A stretch of 64,000 nucleotides of DNA from Staphylococcus agnetis (lineage in GTDB: Bacteria; Bacillota; Bacilli; Staphylococcales; Staphylococcaceae). Both the position numbers and the translations under genes were made by a program. Position 1 is the stretch's first letter. Each line of letters opens with the position of its first letter. Shown here piece by piece: positions 46,915-54,936 of the stretch. The DNA lies in assembly GCF_002901865.1 (NCBI RefSeq), contig NZ_PPQF01000016.1, forward strand, positions 16,895 through 80,894, given 5' to 3'. The notes below the pieces were generated by a model. The model was not told the origin of the DNA. It saw only the letters and a program-made list of their open reading frames with translations, and did not search any database.

Positions 46915-47484
46915 TTAGATATTATCGTGATTAAATACTGTCTCACGTTGCGTATAGGCTTTTAAACGATTCAGTACCGCTTCTCGCATCGTTTCATCAA
47001 TCGCACTAAATTCAAAAATTTCCGAGAGCCATAACCCATCAATGGCTAAACGCATAATGGTTGCATCTACAGGATCAACACCTTCATTAATGATTGTAGA
47101 TTGCCACTGCGCATAAGATGCCTTTAGCGGCGCAAGGTGATCTTTATTGGTGCCATGTGCGGCTAATAAGCCTGAAGTTATCGGCGCATGTTCAGCACGA
47201 TGTGTCCGCGTTGCTTCAATGAGTGCATTTAAATAACGCCCTTGAGAAAGCGACATATCTAGTGCATTTTCAACATTATTTTGATACAAATGATTGGCAT
47301 ATTGCACAAGTGCTTCAATTAAGCCATCTTTGGATTTAAAATGGTATAGCAGGCCACCTTTACTGACACCCGCACGTTTACCCACTGCATCAAGTGTTAA
47401 TGCATCAACACCTTTCTCATACACAATCAATGCTGCCGCTTCTAAAATTTGAACGCGTTTCGACTTTCTCGCCACAGCCGTCAC
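46915..47484 (-). CDS. TetR/AcrR-family transcriptional regulator
   Basis: A 189-residue repressor. The N-terminal helix-turn-helix reads VDALTLDAVGKRAGVSKGGLLYHFKSKDGLI (about 25-55), including the typical GxxxGxLYxHF recognition pattern. The remainder is an alpha-helical ligand domain with no recognisable specificity. GTG 47484 or GTG 47475 may be the start; AGGTGA favours the latter. It lies upstream of opuCA on the same strand but is separated by a terminator. Either opuC or the broken MHS transporter upstream could be its target. Confidence 0.85.
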   Translation of the reverse strand: MTAVARKSKRVQILEAAALIVYEKGVDALTLDAVGKRAGVSKGGLLYHFKSKDGLIEALVQYANHLYQNNVENALDMSLSQGRYLNALIEATRTHRAEHAPITSGLLAAHGTNKDHLAPLKASYAQWQSTIINEGVDPVDATIMRLAIDGLWLSEIFEFSAIDETMREAVLNRLKAYTQRETVFNHDNI

Positions 47485-47628
47485 CTGCCTTATCGTTTTA
47501 TCATTGTGCCTACAGTCTTATTGGTAAGGAAACAGCATTAGTTTAAGTAAAAATATCATAAATCGCAATGAATTCAGTCAGTTTTGTGTAAATTTAATGC
47601 CTATTTCAGCTCTAGACGCCCTAACCTC

Positions 47629-48968
47629 TTAATGATATTCATCATCACCATAGTTTGTATCATCTAAATCTTGCATATTACGCCCTTTTAAAAACATTAC
47701 CGCGACTAACGAAATCATCGCCGTTACAATGATGTAGAGTGACACTGGTAAACTACTTCCATTGAACGTGGCCATCAAATATTCAGCAATCATAGGGGCC
47801 GTCCCTCCAGCAAGTGCTGCACCAATCTGATAGCCTAATGTAACACCCGTAAAGCGAACTTCTTTACTAAATGCTTCAGAAAACATTGTGCCAAGCGTTG
47901 CTGTTATCGGTGGCCAAATTAACGCTAATCCAATAAAAGTCGCCAATATAATCAGTAACTCATGATGCGTATTCACTAGAATAAAATATGGAAATGCATA
48001 AATTAGCATAATAGCCGTACCTATAAGATACATTTTTTTACGCCCAATTTTATCTGATAAAGCACCCATAAAAGGAATCATTACTGTAGTGACCACAGAT
48101 ACAACCATAATGGCGAGCATCATGAATTGAAATGACACATTTAACGTTGCCGTCGCATAACCAATGATAAAAGTAGTAAAAATATAAAAAGGTCCTGTTT
48201 CAACAAACTTTGCACAAATCGTCATGACAACTTCTTTAGGGTGTTGTTTAAACGTTTCAATAATTGGAATACGTTTAGGTTGTGCATCACTTTGGGTTGC
48301 TTCTTCTTTTAACTGACGAAACGCTGGTGTATCATTTAAACTTTTACGAATCCATAAACCGAATACTACTAAAAGCAAGCTAAAAATAAAAGGTATGCGC
48401 CATCCCCAAGCAAGAAAGACATCTTCTGGTAAAACATGCGTCAGAGTAAAAAAGAAACTATACGCTAATACCAAACCAATCGTGACCCCCATTTGAGGCA
48501 CACTACCAAAAAATCCACGCTGGTGCCTTGGTGCATATTCGGTTGCTAATAATAAAGAGCCACCAAATTCTCCACCTAAACCTAGCCCTTGAATTAACCG
48601 GAATAAAAGTAATAGTAAAGTGCAGCTAACCCTATTTGATCATAAGTAGGTAATAAACCTATCCCAGCCGTTGCAATACCCATTAATGATAATGTTAAAA
48701 TCAATGTCAACTTTCGTCCTAATACATCCCCAATATGTCCAAAAATGACACCACCTAGTGGCCGAATAAAGAATGATAATGCAAGGCCAAAATAAGCCAA
48801 AATTGTTGATAAAAATACGTCATTCGTAACGAAATATTGTGTATTAAATATAATCGTTGCTACAGCTGCATAAAGAAAAAAATCAAACCATTCAATTGAA
48901 GCCCCAATCAAACTGGCGACAAGTACTTTTCGCCTTAATCTTTTATCCATTTTTAGTGCTTCTCCCAT
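47629..48968 (-). pseudogene. MHS-family (ProP-like) MFS transporter, frameshifted
   Basis: The N-terminal 124 codons (from ATG 48968 with AAAGGGG upstream) and the C-terminal 290-plus codons lie in different frames. The break is at 48617-48619: GCT GCA CTT TAC reads out of frame to a stop, whereas one extra T in this T run gives the expected [19 protein letters not shown], continuous with SVPQMGVTIGL. All other parts are intact ([41 protein letters not shown]), about 12 membrane segments in total. MHS proteins import osmolytes, citrate or shikimate with protons. Either it is a genuine inactivation (possibly phase-variable) or a one-base sequencing error. Confidence 0.85.
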
Positions 48969-49067
48969 ATATGAAACCCCTTTCATATGTATTATACTTA
49001 TGGTATTAAAACGTTATTGAAGCGTCAATATGAAGTTGAAGTTTTCAATGATAAGGAGAATCTCATA

Positions 49068-49235
49068 ATGGAAAGACGTATATGGTGGGTCATAAGTTTA
49101 CTCAGTTTGATTGTTTTTATAATCATTAATCATCAATACCGATTTTACAATTGGATAGAAGCCAGTTGTATCGTAATCCCTGTCGGTATTGTGTCATATA
49201 TTTTATTAGAAATAAAATTACGGCATAAACGCTAA
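49068..49235 (+). CDS. Small two-helix membrane protein, 55 aa
   Basis: ATG 49068 follows AAGGAG with 8-nt spacing; the frame is open upstream but without a ribosome binding site. The product begins MERRIWWVISLL, has two hydrophobic segments (about 6-20 and 30-47) and a basic end (KLRHKR). It is the first of three consecutive genes for tiny two-helix proteins with their own ribosome binding sites. No family is recognised. Confidence 0.55.
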   Translation: MERRIWWVISLLSLIVFIIINHQYRFYNWIEASCIVIPVGIVSYILLEIKLRHKR

Positions 49236-49281
49236 TGCTTAATTGTTATCTATTTCAACTTTCTTAATTAAAGGAGACACC

Positions 49282-49452
49282 ATGAAAAAAATTATCACCT
49301 TTCTTATATTTTTGTTAGTAAACTATATCGTGATATACCACTTAGCACCTTATTTTCAGTTTGATAATCAGCCAATAATTATGTTCTTTATCGTATTAAC
49401 CTTATTTTTAACTGGCATGTGGTTAGGTAAAAGGTTAAGAGATGATGAATGA
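49282..49452 (+). CDS. Small two-helix membrane protein, 56 aa
   Basis: ATG 49282 follows AAAGGAG. The product begins MKKIITFLIFLLVNYIVIYHL, has a second hydrophobic segment (about 31-47) and ends GKRLRDDE. It has the same size and topology as its two neighbours but little direct sequence identity. It is likely co-transcribed with the genes on either side (46- and 25-nt gaps). Function unknown. Confidence 0.55.
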   Translation: MKKIITFLIFLLVNYIVIYHLAPYFQFDNQPIIMFFIVLTLFLTGMWLGKRLRDDE

Positions 49453-49477
49453 ACTTTAAAGAAAGCGGTGAAGAAAG

Positions 49478-49654
49478 ATGCACAGACTTCGATTTTCATC
49501 ATTGTTTAATCTAATGATTATTATCATTTCGATCATTTTAACAGCCATATTTATTTATAAAGATTTTGACGTATATCTATGTTTAATCCCATTATCTTTG
49601 TTGTTGTGTGGCAGTATCAGTTTGATTGTAGATATAAAGAACAACAAGAAGTAA
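49478..49654 (+). CDS. Small two-helix membrane protein, 58 aa
   Basis: ATG 49478 lies 25 nt after the previous stop, with GCGGTGAAG upstream as a moderate ribosome binding site. The product begins MHRLRFSSLFNLMIIIISIIL, has a second segment (about 33-51) and ends DIKNNKK. It completes a three-gene row of two-helix mini-proteins of unknown function. Confidence 0.5.
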   Translation: MHRLRFSSLFNLMIIIISIILTAIFIYKDFDVYLCLIPLSLLLCGSISLIVDIKNNKK

Positions 49655-49737
49655 TGATAAGCACATTCGTACCCTATTCATCTTGATGTATGCAATCGGT
49701 CACTTTATCACGCATAATTTTATACACCATCTCAAAT

Positions 49738-49899
49738 TCAATGTCTTTTCTTATTTTTAAATATACATTCAATGATGGTGAAAACTAAAATATTACCTAT
49801 CAATAAAATGATTAAACTGATAATGCGTTCATCGAATATGAAATAAACAGCTAATGATGCTGCGATTAAAAACCATATCAACTTCACCCATAATTCCAT
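49738..49899 (-). CDS. Small membrane protein, 53 aa
   Basis: On the opposite strand to the three preceding mini-genes. ATG 49899 follows AGGGTGG. The product begins MELWVKLIWFLIAASLAVYF, has a second hydrophobic segment (about 26-45) and a basic end (KNKKRH). It has the same two-helix topology as its neighbours. The rest of 49655-50014 holds only the terminator of the DUF3169 gene. Confidence 0.5.
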   Translation of the reverse strand: MELWVKLIWFLIAASLAVYFIFDERIISLIILLIGNILVFTIIECIFKNKKRH

Positions 49900-49985
49900 C
49901 GTAACCACCCTCTGAATTATATTTTATCCTTACACTCAATAGTGATATGTGTCATAGTTTATCTTCTAAATGATTGTAAAGAAAT

Positions 49986-50016
49986 AAAAAGGTGAATTTC
50001 AAAATCCACCTTTTTT
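49986..50016 (-). terminator. Terminator of the XRE-DUF3169 operon
   Basis: AAAAAGGTGAATTT (49986-49999) and AAATCCACCTTTTTT (50002-50016) form the stem, overlapping the stop codon of the DUF3169 gene. Confidence 0.75.
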
Positions 50017-50734
50017 ATTGGTAATATTGTCGCATTCTTAATAAGTAACCAAATGTATTATATGCAAAAAGAAGTATGAGTATGATTAAGCCAAATGTTT
50101 GATTCACACCACTTAATATTGAAAATATGCCAAGTAAAAAAATACCAATTATAAGTAAACAAAGGTTAATATAATAGATTTTAAACATTGAAACTAAAGT
50201 TATATGACGTTCACCTTCATCCATAGGTACCAACATTTTCTCAGTATAATGTTTTTCTCCTAATTTAGGTAACCGTGGGTCGTATTTACGTATAAAAAAG
50301 CTATAAGGTATTGTCCCAATTGATACCGTTAAAAACGCGATAATTGGATATAGGATAAAATCATCACTGACGTTCGCAACAACATAAATCAGTAACACTA
50401 AAAATGCAATGAGATACGCTAGATAAATCACCAGTGATACATTAATAAATTTTAACGAAGCTTTCGTTTCAATTGTGTCTGCAATGTCCTCTTCAATGTG
50501 TGCATCTAATTGATTTTTATACTTTAACGCTTTCTTTTGTAAAAACAGAATATAAACAATTAATCCTAAAAGACACAAAATCGCACCTATACCTATTGTC
50601 TGTATTACGGTGTGAGATTCGAGATGATATTCGGTAATGAACCGTAAACCATTGGTCTCACCTAATAAACCGCCAATGATACCGCCTATTACTCCACCAA
50701 CGAGTATATATAATAAATATCTTCCTATTTTCAT
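50015..50734 (-). CDS. DUF3169-family membrane protein
   Basis: A 239-residue protein with a glycine-rich first helix (GGVIGGIIGGLLGET) and six membrane segments in three pairs. It is typical of DUF3169 proteins, which are nearly always encoded with a small XRE regulator, as here (4-nt overlap with the regulator gene). The function is unknown. Related pairs in Firmicutes are thought to respond to membrane stress, but no motif in the sequence shows this. Confidence 0.75.
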   Translation of the reverse strand: MKIGRYLLYILVGGVIGGIIGGLLGETNGLRFITEYHLESHTVIQTIGIGAILCLLGLIVYILFLQKKALKYKNQLDAHIEEDIADTIETKASLKFINVSLVIYLAYLIAFLVLLIYVVANVSDDFILYPIIAFLTVSIGTIPYSFFIRKYDPRLPKLGEKHYTEKMLVPMDEGERHITLVSMFKIYYINLCLLIIGIFLLGIFSILSGVNQTFGLIILILLFAYNTFGYLLRMRQYYQ

Positions 50735-50934
50735 AGGTCTTCCTCCTCAATGATAAAAATATGTTCAACTGGCTCTTTGAATACACGCGCAATGCTTACG
50801 GCTGTTTTGATAGATGGTGTAAATTCATTTCGTTCTATGAGTGAAATGGTTTGTCTGGAAACACCTGCTTTTTTAGCTAATTGCGTTTGATTGTACCCAT
50901 CTCGCGCACGTAATTCTTTAAGTCGATTTCGCAT
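50731..50934 (-). CDS. Small XRE-family transcriptional regulator
   Basis: A 67-residue protein that is little more than one helix-turn-helix (YNQTQLAKKAGVSRQTISLIERNEFTPSIKTAVSIARVF), of the YvaO/Cro type. ATG 50934 follows GAGGAG with 8-nt spacing, so longer readings are rejected. It is encoded first in a two-gene operon with the DUF3169 protein. The palindrome over its promoter suggests autoregulation. Confidence 0.85.
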   Translation of the reverse strand: MRNRLKELRARDGYNQTQLAKKAGVSRQTISLIERNEFTPSIKTAVSIARVFKEPVEHIFIIEEEDL

Positions 50935-50967
50935 GCTGATCAACTCCTCAACCACAACATACACTAT

Positions 50968-50997
50968 CATTGTCATTTTGACAACTATATTTGTCAA
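50968..50997 (-). promoter_or_regulatory. Promoter and palindromic operator of the XRE-DUF3169 operon
   Basis: On the minus strand: -35 TTGACA (50997-50992), 17-bp spacer and a -10-like GACAAT. TTGTCATTTTGACAA (50970-50984) is a perfect palindrome with 6-bp arms over the -10 region, and TTTGTCAAA (50990-50998) repeats half of it at the -35. Confidence 0.6.
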
Positions 50998-51007
50998 ATC
51001 ACACTTA

Positions 51008-51038
51008 CAAAAGCGCCATCATCTAAGTGATGACAGCG
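51008..51038 (-). terminator. Possible terminator of the SQR gene
   Basis: The stem of GCGCCATCATC with TGATGACAGCG encloses TAAG; CTTTTG follows on the minus strand. Moderate strength. Confidence 0.5.
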
Positions 51039-51057
51039 TATATAATGATTTAAAATG

Positions 51058-52254
51058 TTACATCAATCCTTTTAACATGCCATACCAATACAGTTTAGGT
51101 AAAATGTCTTTTTTCAACACATACATACTGCGTCGCGGTTTGGCTTGGTTAAAAGGCATCGTTTCCTTCAGTTCATGATTGTAATCAAATTCTGCTAATA
51201 TAAGTTGGTTGTACCCTGTTACGATTGGACAAGATGTGTAACCATCATAATGATGTGTTAACATATTACCTTTCATCGCTTGAAGCACATTGGCTGCGAC
51301 AACGGGGGCTTGTTTTCGAATAGCCGCACCCGTTTTAGATGTTGGCGCATTAGATGCATCACCCAACGCAAAGACGTTGTTAAATTGGGTATGTTGCAAT
51401 GTCGATGGATTAACATCGATCCAACCCGCTTCATCCGTTAATCCACTTTCTTTCACAAAGTCTAATGGCCCCATTGGTGGCGTCACATGTAACATATCAA
51501 AATGGCGTGTATGGCGCGCACCCGTCTTTATATTTTCGAAAGTTGCACGCTTTTCCTCTCCATTAACTTCAACCAAGTTCGATTGATATTCTACATGGAT
51601 ATCACGCTTCTCAACTATATCTTCAAGTACGTTTGAATATGTTTCAACATCAAATAAGACATCTTTTGACGTTTCAAAATACACGTTGGTCTCGGGTCTC
51701 ACACCATGTTTTCTAAAATAATCTTCAGCTAAAAACATTATTTTCATTGGTGCTCCACCACATTTTATAGGTGTATTGGGATGCGTAAATATAGCCGTAC
51801 CACCTTTAAATTGAGAAATTTGACGCCATGTTTCATCCACATATTGGGGCGCATAATTGGAACACACGCCATGTTTACCTATGGTTTCAGGTAACCCTTT
51901 AACATGAGACCAATTCAATTGCAGTCCAGGACAGACGACTAAATACGTATACGTGATGCTTTCATCATTTTGTAAATACACCATGTTATCATGCGGTGCG
52001 ATGCGTTTCACGGCTTGTTGTAGCCAGTTCGCTCCTTGTGGTATGACCGTTCCCATCGGTTTACGCGTTGATTCCAATTTAGATACACCCGCGCCCACCA
52101 ACGTCCATAGCGGTTGATAATAATGATGGCTTGCTGGATCAATAATCGTAATTTTTCCTTTTAAACTCGGGTCTTGTCTGAGAATCTTAGATGTGACCAT
52201 AATTCCTGCCGTTCCCCCACCGATTACAACGACTTCATAATGTTGGCTCATCAT
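51058..52254 (-). CDS. sqr: Sulfide:quinone oxidoreductase (type II-like)
   Basis: A 398-residue membrane-associated FAD enzyme that oxidises sulfide to persulfide and reduces menaquinone. FAD motif VVIGGGTAGIMV is at the N-terminus. Cys residues are at CSNYAP and in PIKCGGAP, the two positions used in the persulfide relay of SQR proteins. FALGDASNAPTSKTGAAIRKQ is the second FAD site. In S. aureus sqr lies with cstA/cstB under CstR; neither is next to this copy. AAGGATG is the ribosome binding site. Two adjacent ATGs start the frame. Confidence 0.9.
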   Translation of the reverse strand: MMSQHYEVVVIGGGTAGIMVTSKILRQDPSLKGKITIIDPASHHYYQPLWTLVGAGVSKLESTRKPMGTVIPQGANWLQQAVKRIAPHDNMVYLQNDESITYTYLVVCPGLQLNWSHVKGLPETIGKHGVCSNYAPQYVDETWRQISQFKGGTAIFTHPNTPIKCGGAPMKIMFLAEDYFRKHGVRPETNVYFETSKDVLFDVETYSNVLEDIVEKRDIHVEYQSNLVEVNGEEKRATFENIKTGARHTRHFDMLHVTPPMGPLDFVKESGLTDEAGWIDVNPSTLQHTQFNNVFALGDASNAPTSKTGAAIRKQAPVVAANVLQAMKGNMLTHHYDGYTSCPIVTGYNQLILAEFDYNHELKETMPFNQAKPRRSMYVLKKDILPKLYWYGMLKGLM

Positions 52255-52270
52255 TTCACATCCTTATATA

Positions 52271-52292
52271 ATTAATATCAATTAATATTAAT
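52271..52292. repeat. Short direct/inverted AT repeat upstream of sqr
   Basis: ATTAATATCA (52271-52280) is followed directly by ATTAATATTA (52281-52290), with an imperfect inverted relation (ATTAATAT / ATATTAAT). It may be an operator of the divergent sqr or methyltransferase gene. It does not resemble a CstR site. Confidence 0.3.
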
Positions 52293-52374
52293 CTTTTACC
52301 CTATTTAGAAATGAATGACACGTTAGAAGTCGGGTATATCTTGAATATCAAATGTGAAACTAGGAGGCTACGTA

Positions 52375-52983
52375 ATGAATCATTGGGATGAAAAGTATCA
52401 AGAGGAACAATATATTTATGGGAAAGAAGCAAATGCCTATGTTAAATCTATTTTTAAAGATACTACCGATCTACCCAAAAAAATCGTATTATTTGCGGAA
52501 GGCGAAGGACGTAACGCGGTATATCTCGCAGAACTTGGTTATGATGTCACTACGTATGATACGTCTAACGTCGGTATTGAAAAACAACGCCGATTAGCGA
52601 CAGAAAAACATGTTCAAATTAAGCCTTTATACGGAGATATCACCGAAGCGAACGTCATACCTTATAATACATTTGACTATAGTATGAATATCTTTGGCCA
52701 TGTCCCTAGTGAAGGAAAGCAAATGATGTTTCATAATCTTGTAAACGCGCTTGTTTCAGGTGGACATAGTTATTTTGAATTTTACGCAAAAAAACAACTT
52801 CAAATGGGCACAGGTGGTCCTAAAGATGTAGACATGTTATATGATGAGGCTGAAGTGCGCGCAATATTAGCGCAATTACCTGTACGCATCCATTTCTTGG
52901 CAGAGCGCAAAGTCATCCGTCATGAAGGTACAAAACATAAAGGCGCAGGCATCGTCATTCAAGGTCATATTGAAAAAACGTAG
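52375..52983 (+). CDS. Class I SAM-dependent methyltransferase (TehB-like)
   Basis: A 202-residue protein, cytosolic. N-terminal MNHWDEKYQEEQYIYGKEAN resembles the TehB-like group. The SAM-binding motif I is VLFAEGEGRNAVYLAELGYDV (about 42-62), in which GEGRNAVYLA is characteristic of this family. ATG 52375 follows AGGAGG; the earlier in-frame start at 52354 has no site. Proteins of the group methylate chalcogen oxyanions or thiopurines, but the substrate here is unknown. It lies next to sqr but divergent, so a sulfur link is speculative. Confidence 0.82.
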   Translation: MNHWDEKYQEEQYIYGKEANAYVKSIFKDTTDLPKKIVLFAEGEGRNAVYLAELGYDVTTYDTSNVGIEKQRRLATEKHVQIKPLYGDITEANVIPYNTFDYSMNIFGHVPSEGKQMMFHNLVNALVSGGHSYFEFYAKKQLQMGTGGPKDVDMLYDEAEVRAILAQLPVRIHFLAERKVIRHEGTKHKGAGIVIQGHIEKT

Positions 52984-53005
52984 CACGCCTTGTGCTACGC
53001 TTTTT
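52979..53005 (+). terminator. Terminator of methyltransferase gene
   Basis: CGTAGCAC (52979-52986) pairs with GTGCTACG (52992-52999), followed by CTTTTTC. It overlaps the end of the convergent photolyase gene. Confidence 0.8.
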
Positions 53006-54386
53006 CATCTTCACTCAATGATTTAAATACCGTCATCACACGTTCACGGCTTGCTTTGTGATCAACGATGACATCTGGATAATCTTCCCCAATTTTGATG
53101 TGGTACGTTTCATTTAATTCCTCTCGATACGCTGATGGATGATGAATATATTTGGCCGGAACGTCGTCAAATAATGGAAATTCTGATTTGACAAAATAGC
53201 CCTGTGCATCAAAACGTTCACTTTGACGTATTGGATTAAACATTCTGAAATACGGTACTGCATCCGTTCCTGTCGATGCAGACCATTGCCAACCATGAAC
53301 GTTCGATGCATTGTCATAATCGATGAGCTGTTCTCTAAAATAAGCTTCTCCCCATGTCCAATCAATCAAAAGATGTTTTGTTAAAAATTGAGAAACCACC
53401 ATCCGCAATCGGTTGTGCATGCAACCTGTACGCCGTAACTTCTTCATCGCAGCATCCACAATAGGATAACCCGTTTCACCATTTTTCCACGCTTCAAAAG
53501 CCGCTTCATGATTCGACCATGGCAAGTCCCGATATTTTACGTTGAATGATTGATGGGCAGTGTTTGGATAAGCCACCATTAATACGTAATAAAATTCTCT
53601 AAATATGAGTTCTCGAATATACGCTTCATATTGCGAAGGTGATGTTTCATAACCTTCTAATAAATCACTTAACACTTCATGAATATCCATCAAACCATAC
53701 GCTAAAGCCCGACTCATACCACTTACATAGGGTTGAGTAATATCATTGGTCAATTCCTTATATTGCGTGATATCCTCACGTAGAAAATCTTCCCACTTAG
53801 CGCGTACCGTTGCTTCAACATCACTTGCTTCATTAAATGTAAGATTTAATTGATTGTCTCCTTTTTGAACGATAGAACTCAGTGTTTCTAATGTGTAATT
53901 TGGTGTACGAATATGCGTTATTTTAGAGCGATTTGCTTTATAAAAATGAGTAAATACTTTATATGGCTCACCTTGTTTATTAGTCGTTTGTCGGGGGTTA
54001 AAATAATGATTTGCCCGCAAACCAATGACATCAATATTATAATTTTGAAATGCACGTTGAATATGTGGAAAATCATATCGCTCATGGTGATAACTCATCG
54101 TATCACTCGTTAACAGAACATGTGATAAACCGAGGGATTTTGATAAATCTCCGAGCGCTTCATATGTTACAATGTGTGGCTCAATATCATATTGTTTTAA
54201 TTGATTTAAAAACCCTTTTACTACATTCATATAGTCATGATATTTAATTTCTGACGCATCAGTCATCGCTTCGATGGGCACGATAAAATGAATCGTATCA
54301 TATTGATGATGATGATCACTTACATATTGAAATAAAGGATTCGCTTGCATGCGAAACACGCGATTTAAAATCACACCTAACTTCAT
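52995..54386 (-). CDS. phrB: Deoxyribodipyrimidine photolyase
   Basis: A 463-residue DNA-repair enzyme that uses blue light to split cyclobutane pyrimidine dimers. The N-terminal antenna domain (about 1-130) and the C-terminal FAD domain (about 200-460) are both complete. Diagnostic motifs are GCMHNRLRMVVSQFLTKHL, WTWGEAYF and WQWSASTGTDAVPYFRMFNP, including the tryptophans of the electron path to FAD. GGAGGAG precedes the ATG. It is followed upstream on the same strand by tspO and an SDR gene. Confidence 0.95.
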   Translation of the reverse strand: MKLGVILNRVFRMQANPLFQYVSDHHHQYDTIHFIVPIEAMTDASEIKYHDYMNVVKGFLNQLKQYDIEPHIVTYEALGDLSKSLGLSHVLLTSDTMSYHHERYDFPHIQRAFQNYNIDVIGLRANHYFNPRQTTNKQGEPYKVFTHFYKANRSKITHIRTPNYTLETLSSIVQKGDNQLNLTFNEASDVEATVRAKWEDFLREDITQYKELTNDITQPYVSGMSRALAYGLMDIHEVLSDLLEGYETSPSQYEAYIRELIFREFYYVLMVAYPNTAHQSFNVKYRDLPWSNHEAAFEAWKNGETGYPIVDAAMKKLRRTGCMHNRLRMVVSQFLTKHLLIDWTWGEAYFREQLIDYDNASNVHGWQWSASTGTDAVPYFRMFNPIRQSERFDAQGYFVKSEFPLFDDVPAKYIHHPSAYREELNETYHIKIGEDYPDVIVDHKASRERVMTVFKSLSEDEKA

Positions 54387-54419
54387 AGCTCTCCTCCTTA
54401 GATGATACCAACGTTGCGC

Positions 54420-54890
54420 TTATGCTTTATTTAAGAGATAGTTCCCAGTCGCGAGATACGAAGCAAAGGCACACCAAGCGACATATGGAAACAACAACAC
54501 GCCCGCCACTTTATGTTTTTTGAAAAACTGCACAGTCGTCACAATCACCGCACCCAATAATAAAAAGCTGTTTATTACCGCTATACCTCGCCATTTAAAT
54601 TTAAAATAGATGATAGCCCATGCATAATTGAAAGCCAATTGTGTCATATACATTATAGACATGAAACGTGAGGGCTTCTTATTGGACACGCACGCATGTG
54701 CGATTCCCATAGAAGTATACAGTACCGACCATACAATCGGAAAGACATATCCTGGCGGTGAATACGGTAGCGTTTTGGTTTCTTTATAATCGTCGCGCGC
54801 ATGACGTACAATCACTCTGCCAACAACTTGGCCACCTAGCAAAGGGCCTATGGCTCTTACAAATTGTTCAAACTTCTTACGTTTTGACAT
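54420..54890 (-). CDS. tspO: TspO/MBR-family membrane protein
   Basis: A 156-residue five-helix membrane protein. It contains the TspO core LPYSPPGYVFPIVWSVLYTSMGIA (shown here in part; Pro-Pro-x-x-x-Phe-Pro and Trp-x-x-Leu-Tyr) and Trp/Tyr residues of the tetrapyrrole pocket. Bacterial TspO binds and photo-oxidises porphyrins. ATG 54890 has GAAAGGAAG before it. Its position beside a photolyase gene fits a light or oxidative-stress role. It is part of a three-gene run with phrB downstream and the SDR gene upstream. Confidence 0.9.
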   Translation of the reverse strand: MSKRKKFEQFVRAIGPLLGGQVVGRVIVRHARDDYKETKTLPYSPPGYVFPIVWSVLYTSMGIAHACVSNKKPSRFMSIMYMTQLAFNYAWAIIYFKFKWRGIAVINSFLLLGAVIVTTVQFFKKHKVAGVLLFPYVAWCAFASYLATGNYLLNKA

Positions 54891-54936
54891 GGTCTTCTTC
54901 CTTTCATCATAAACATTTCCTAGGAAATACACCCCA

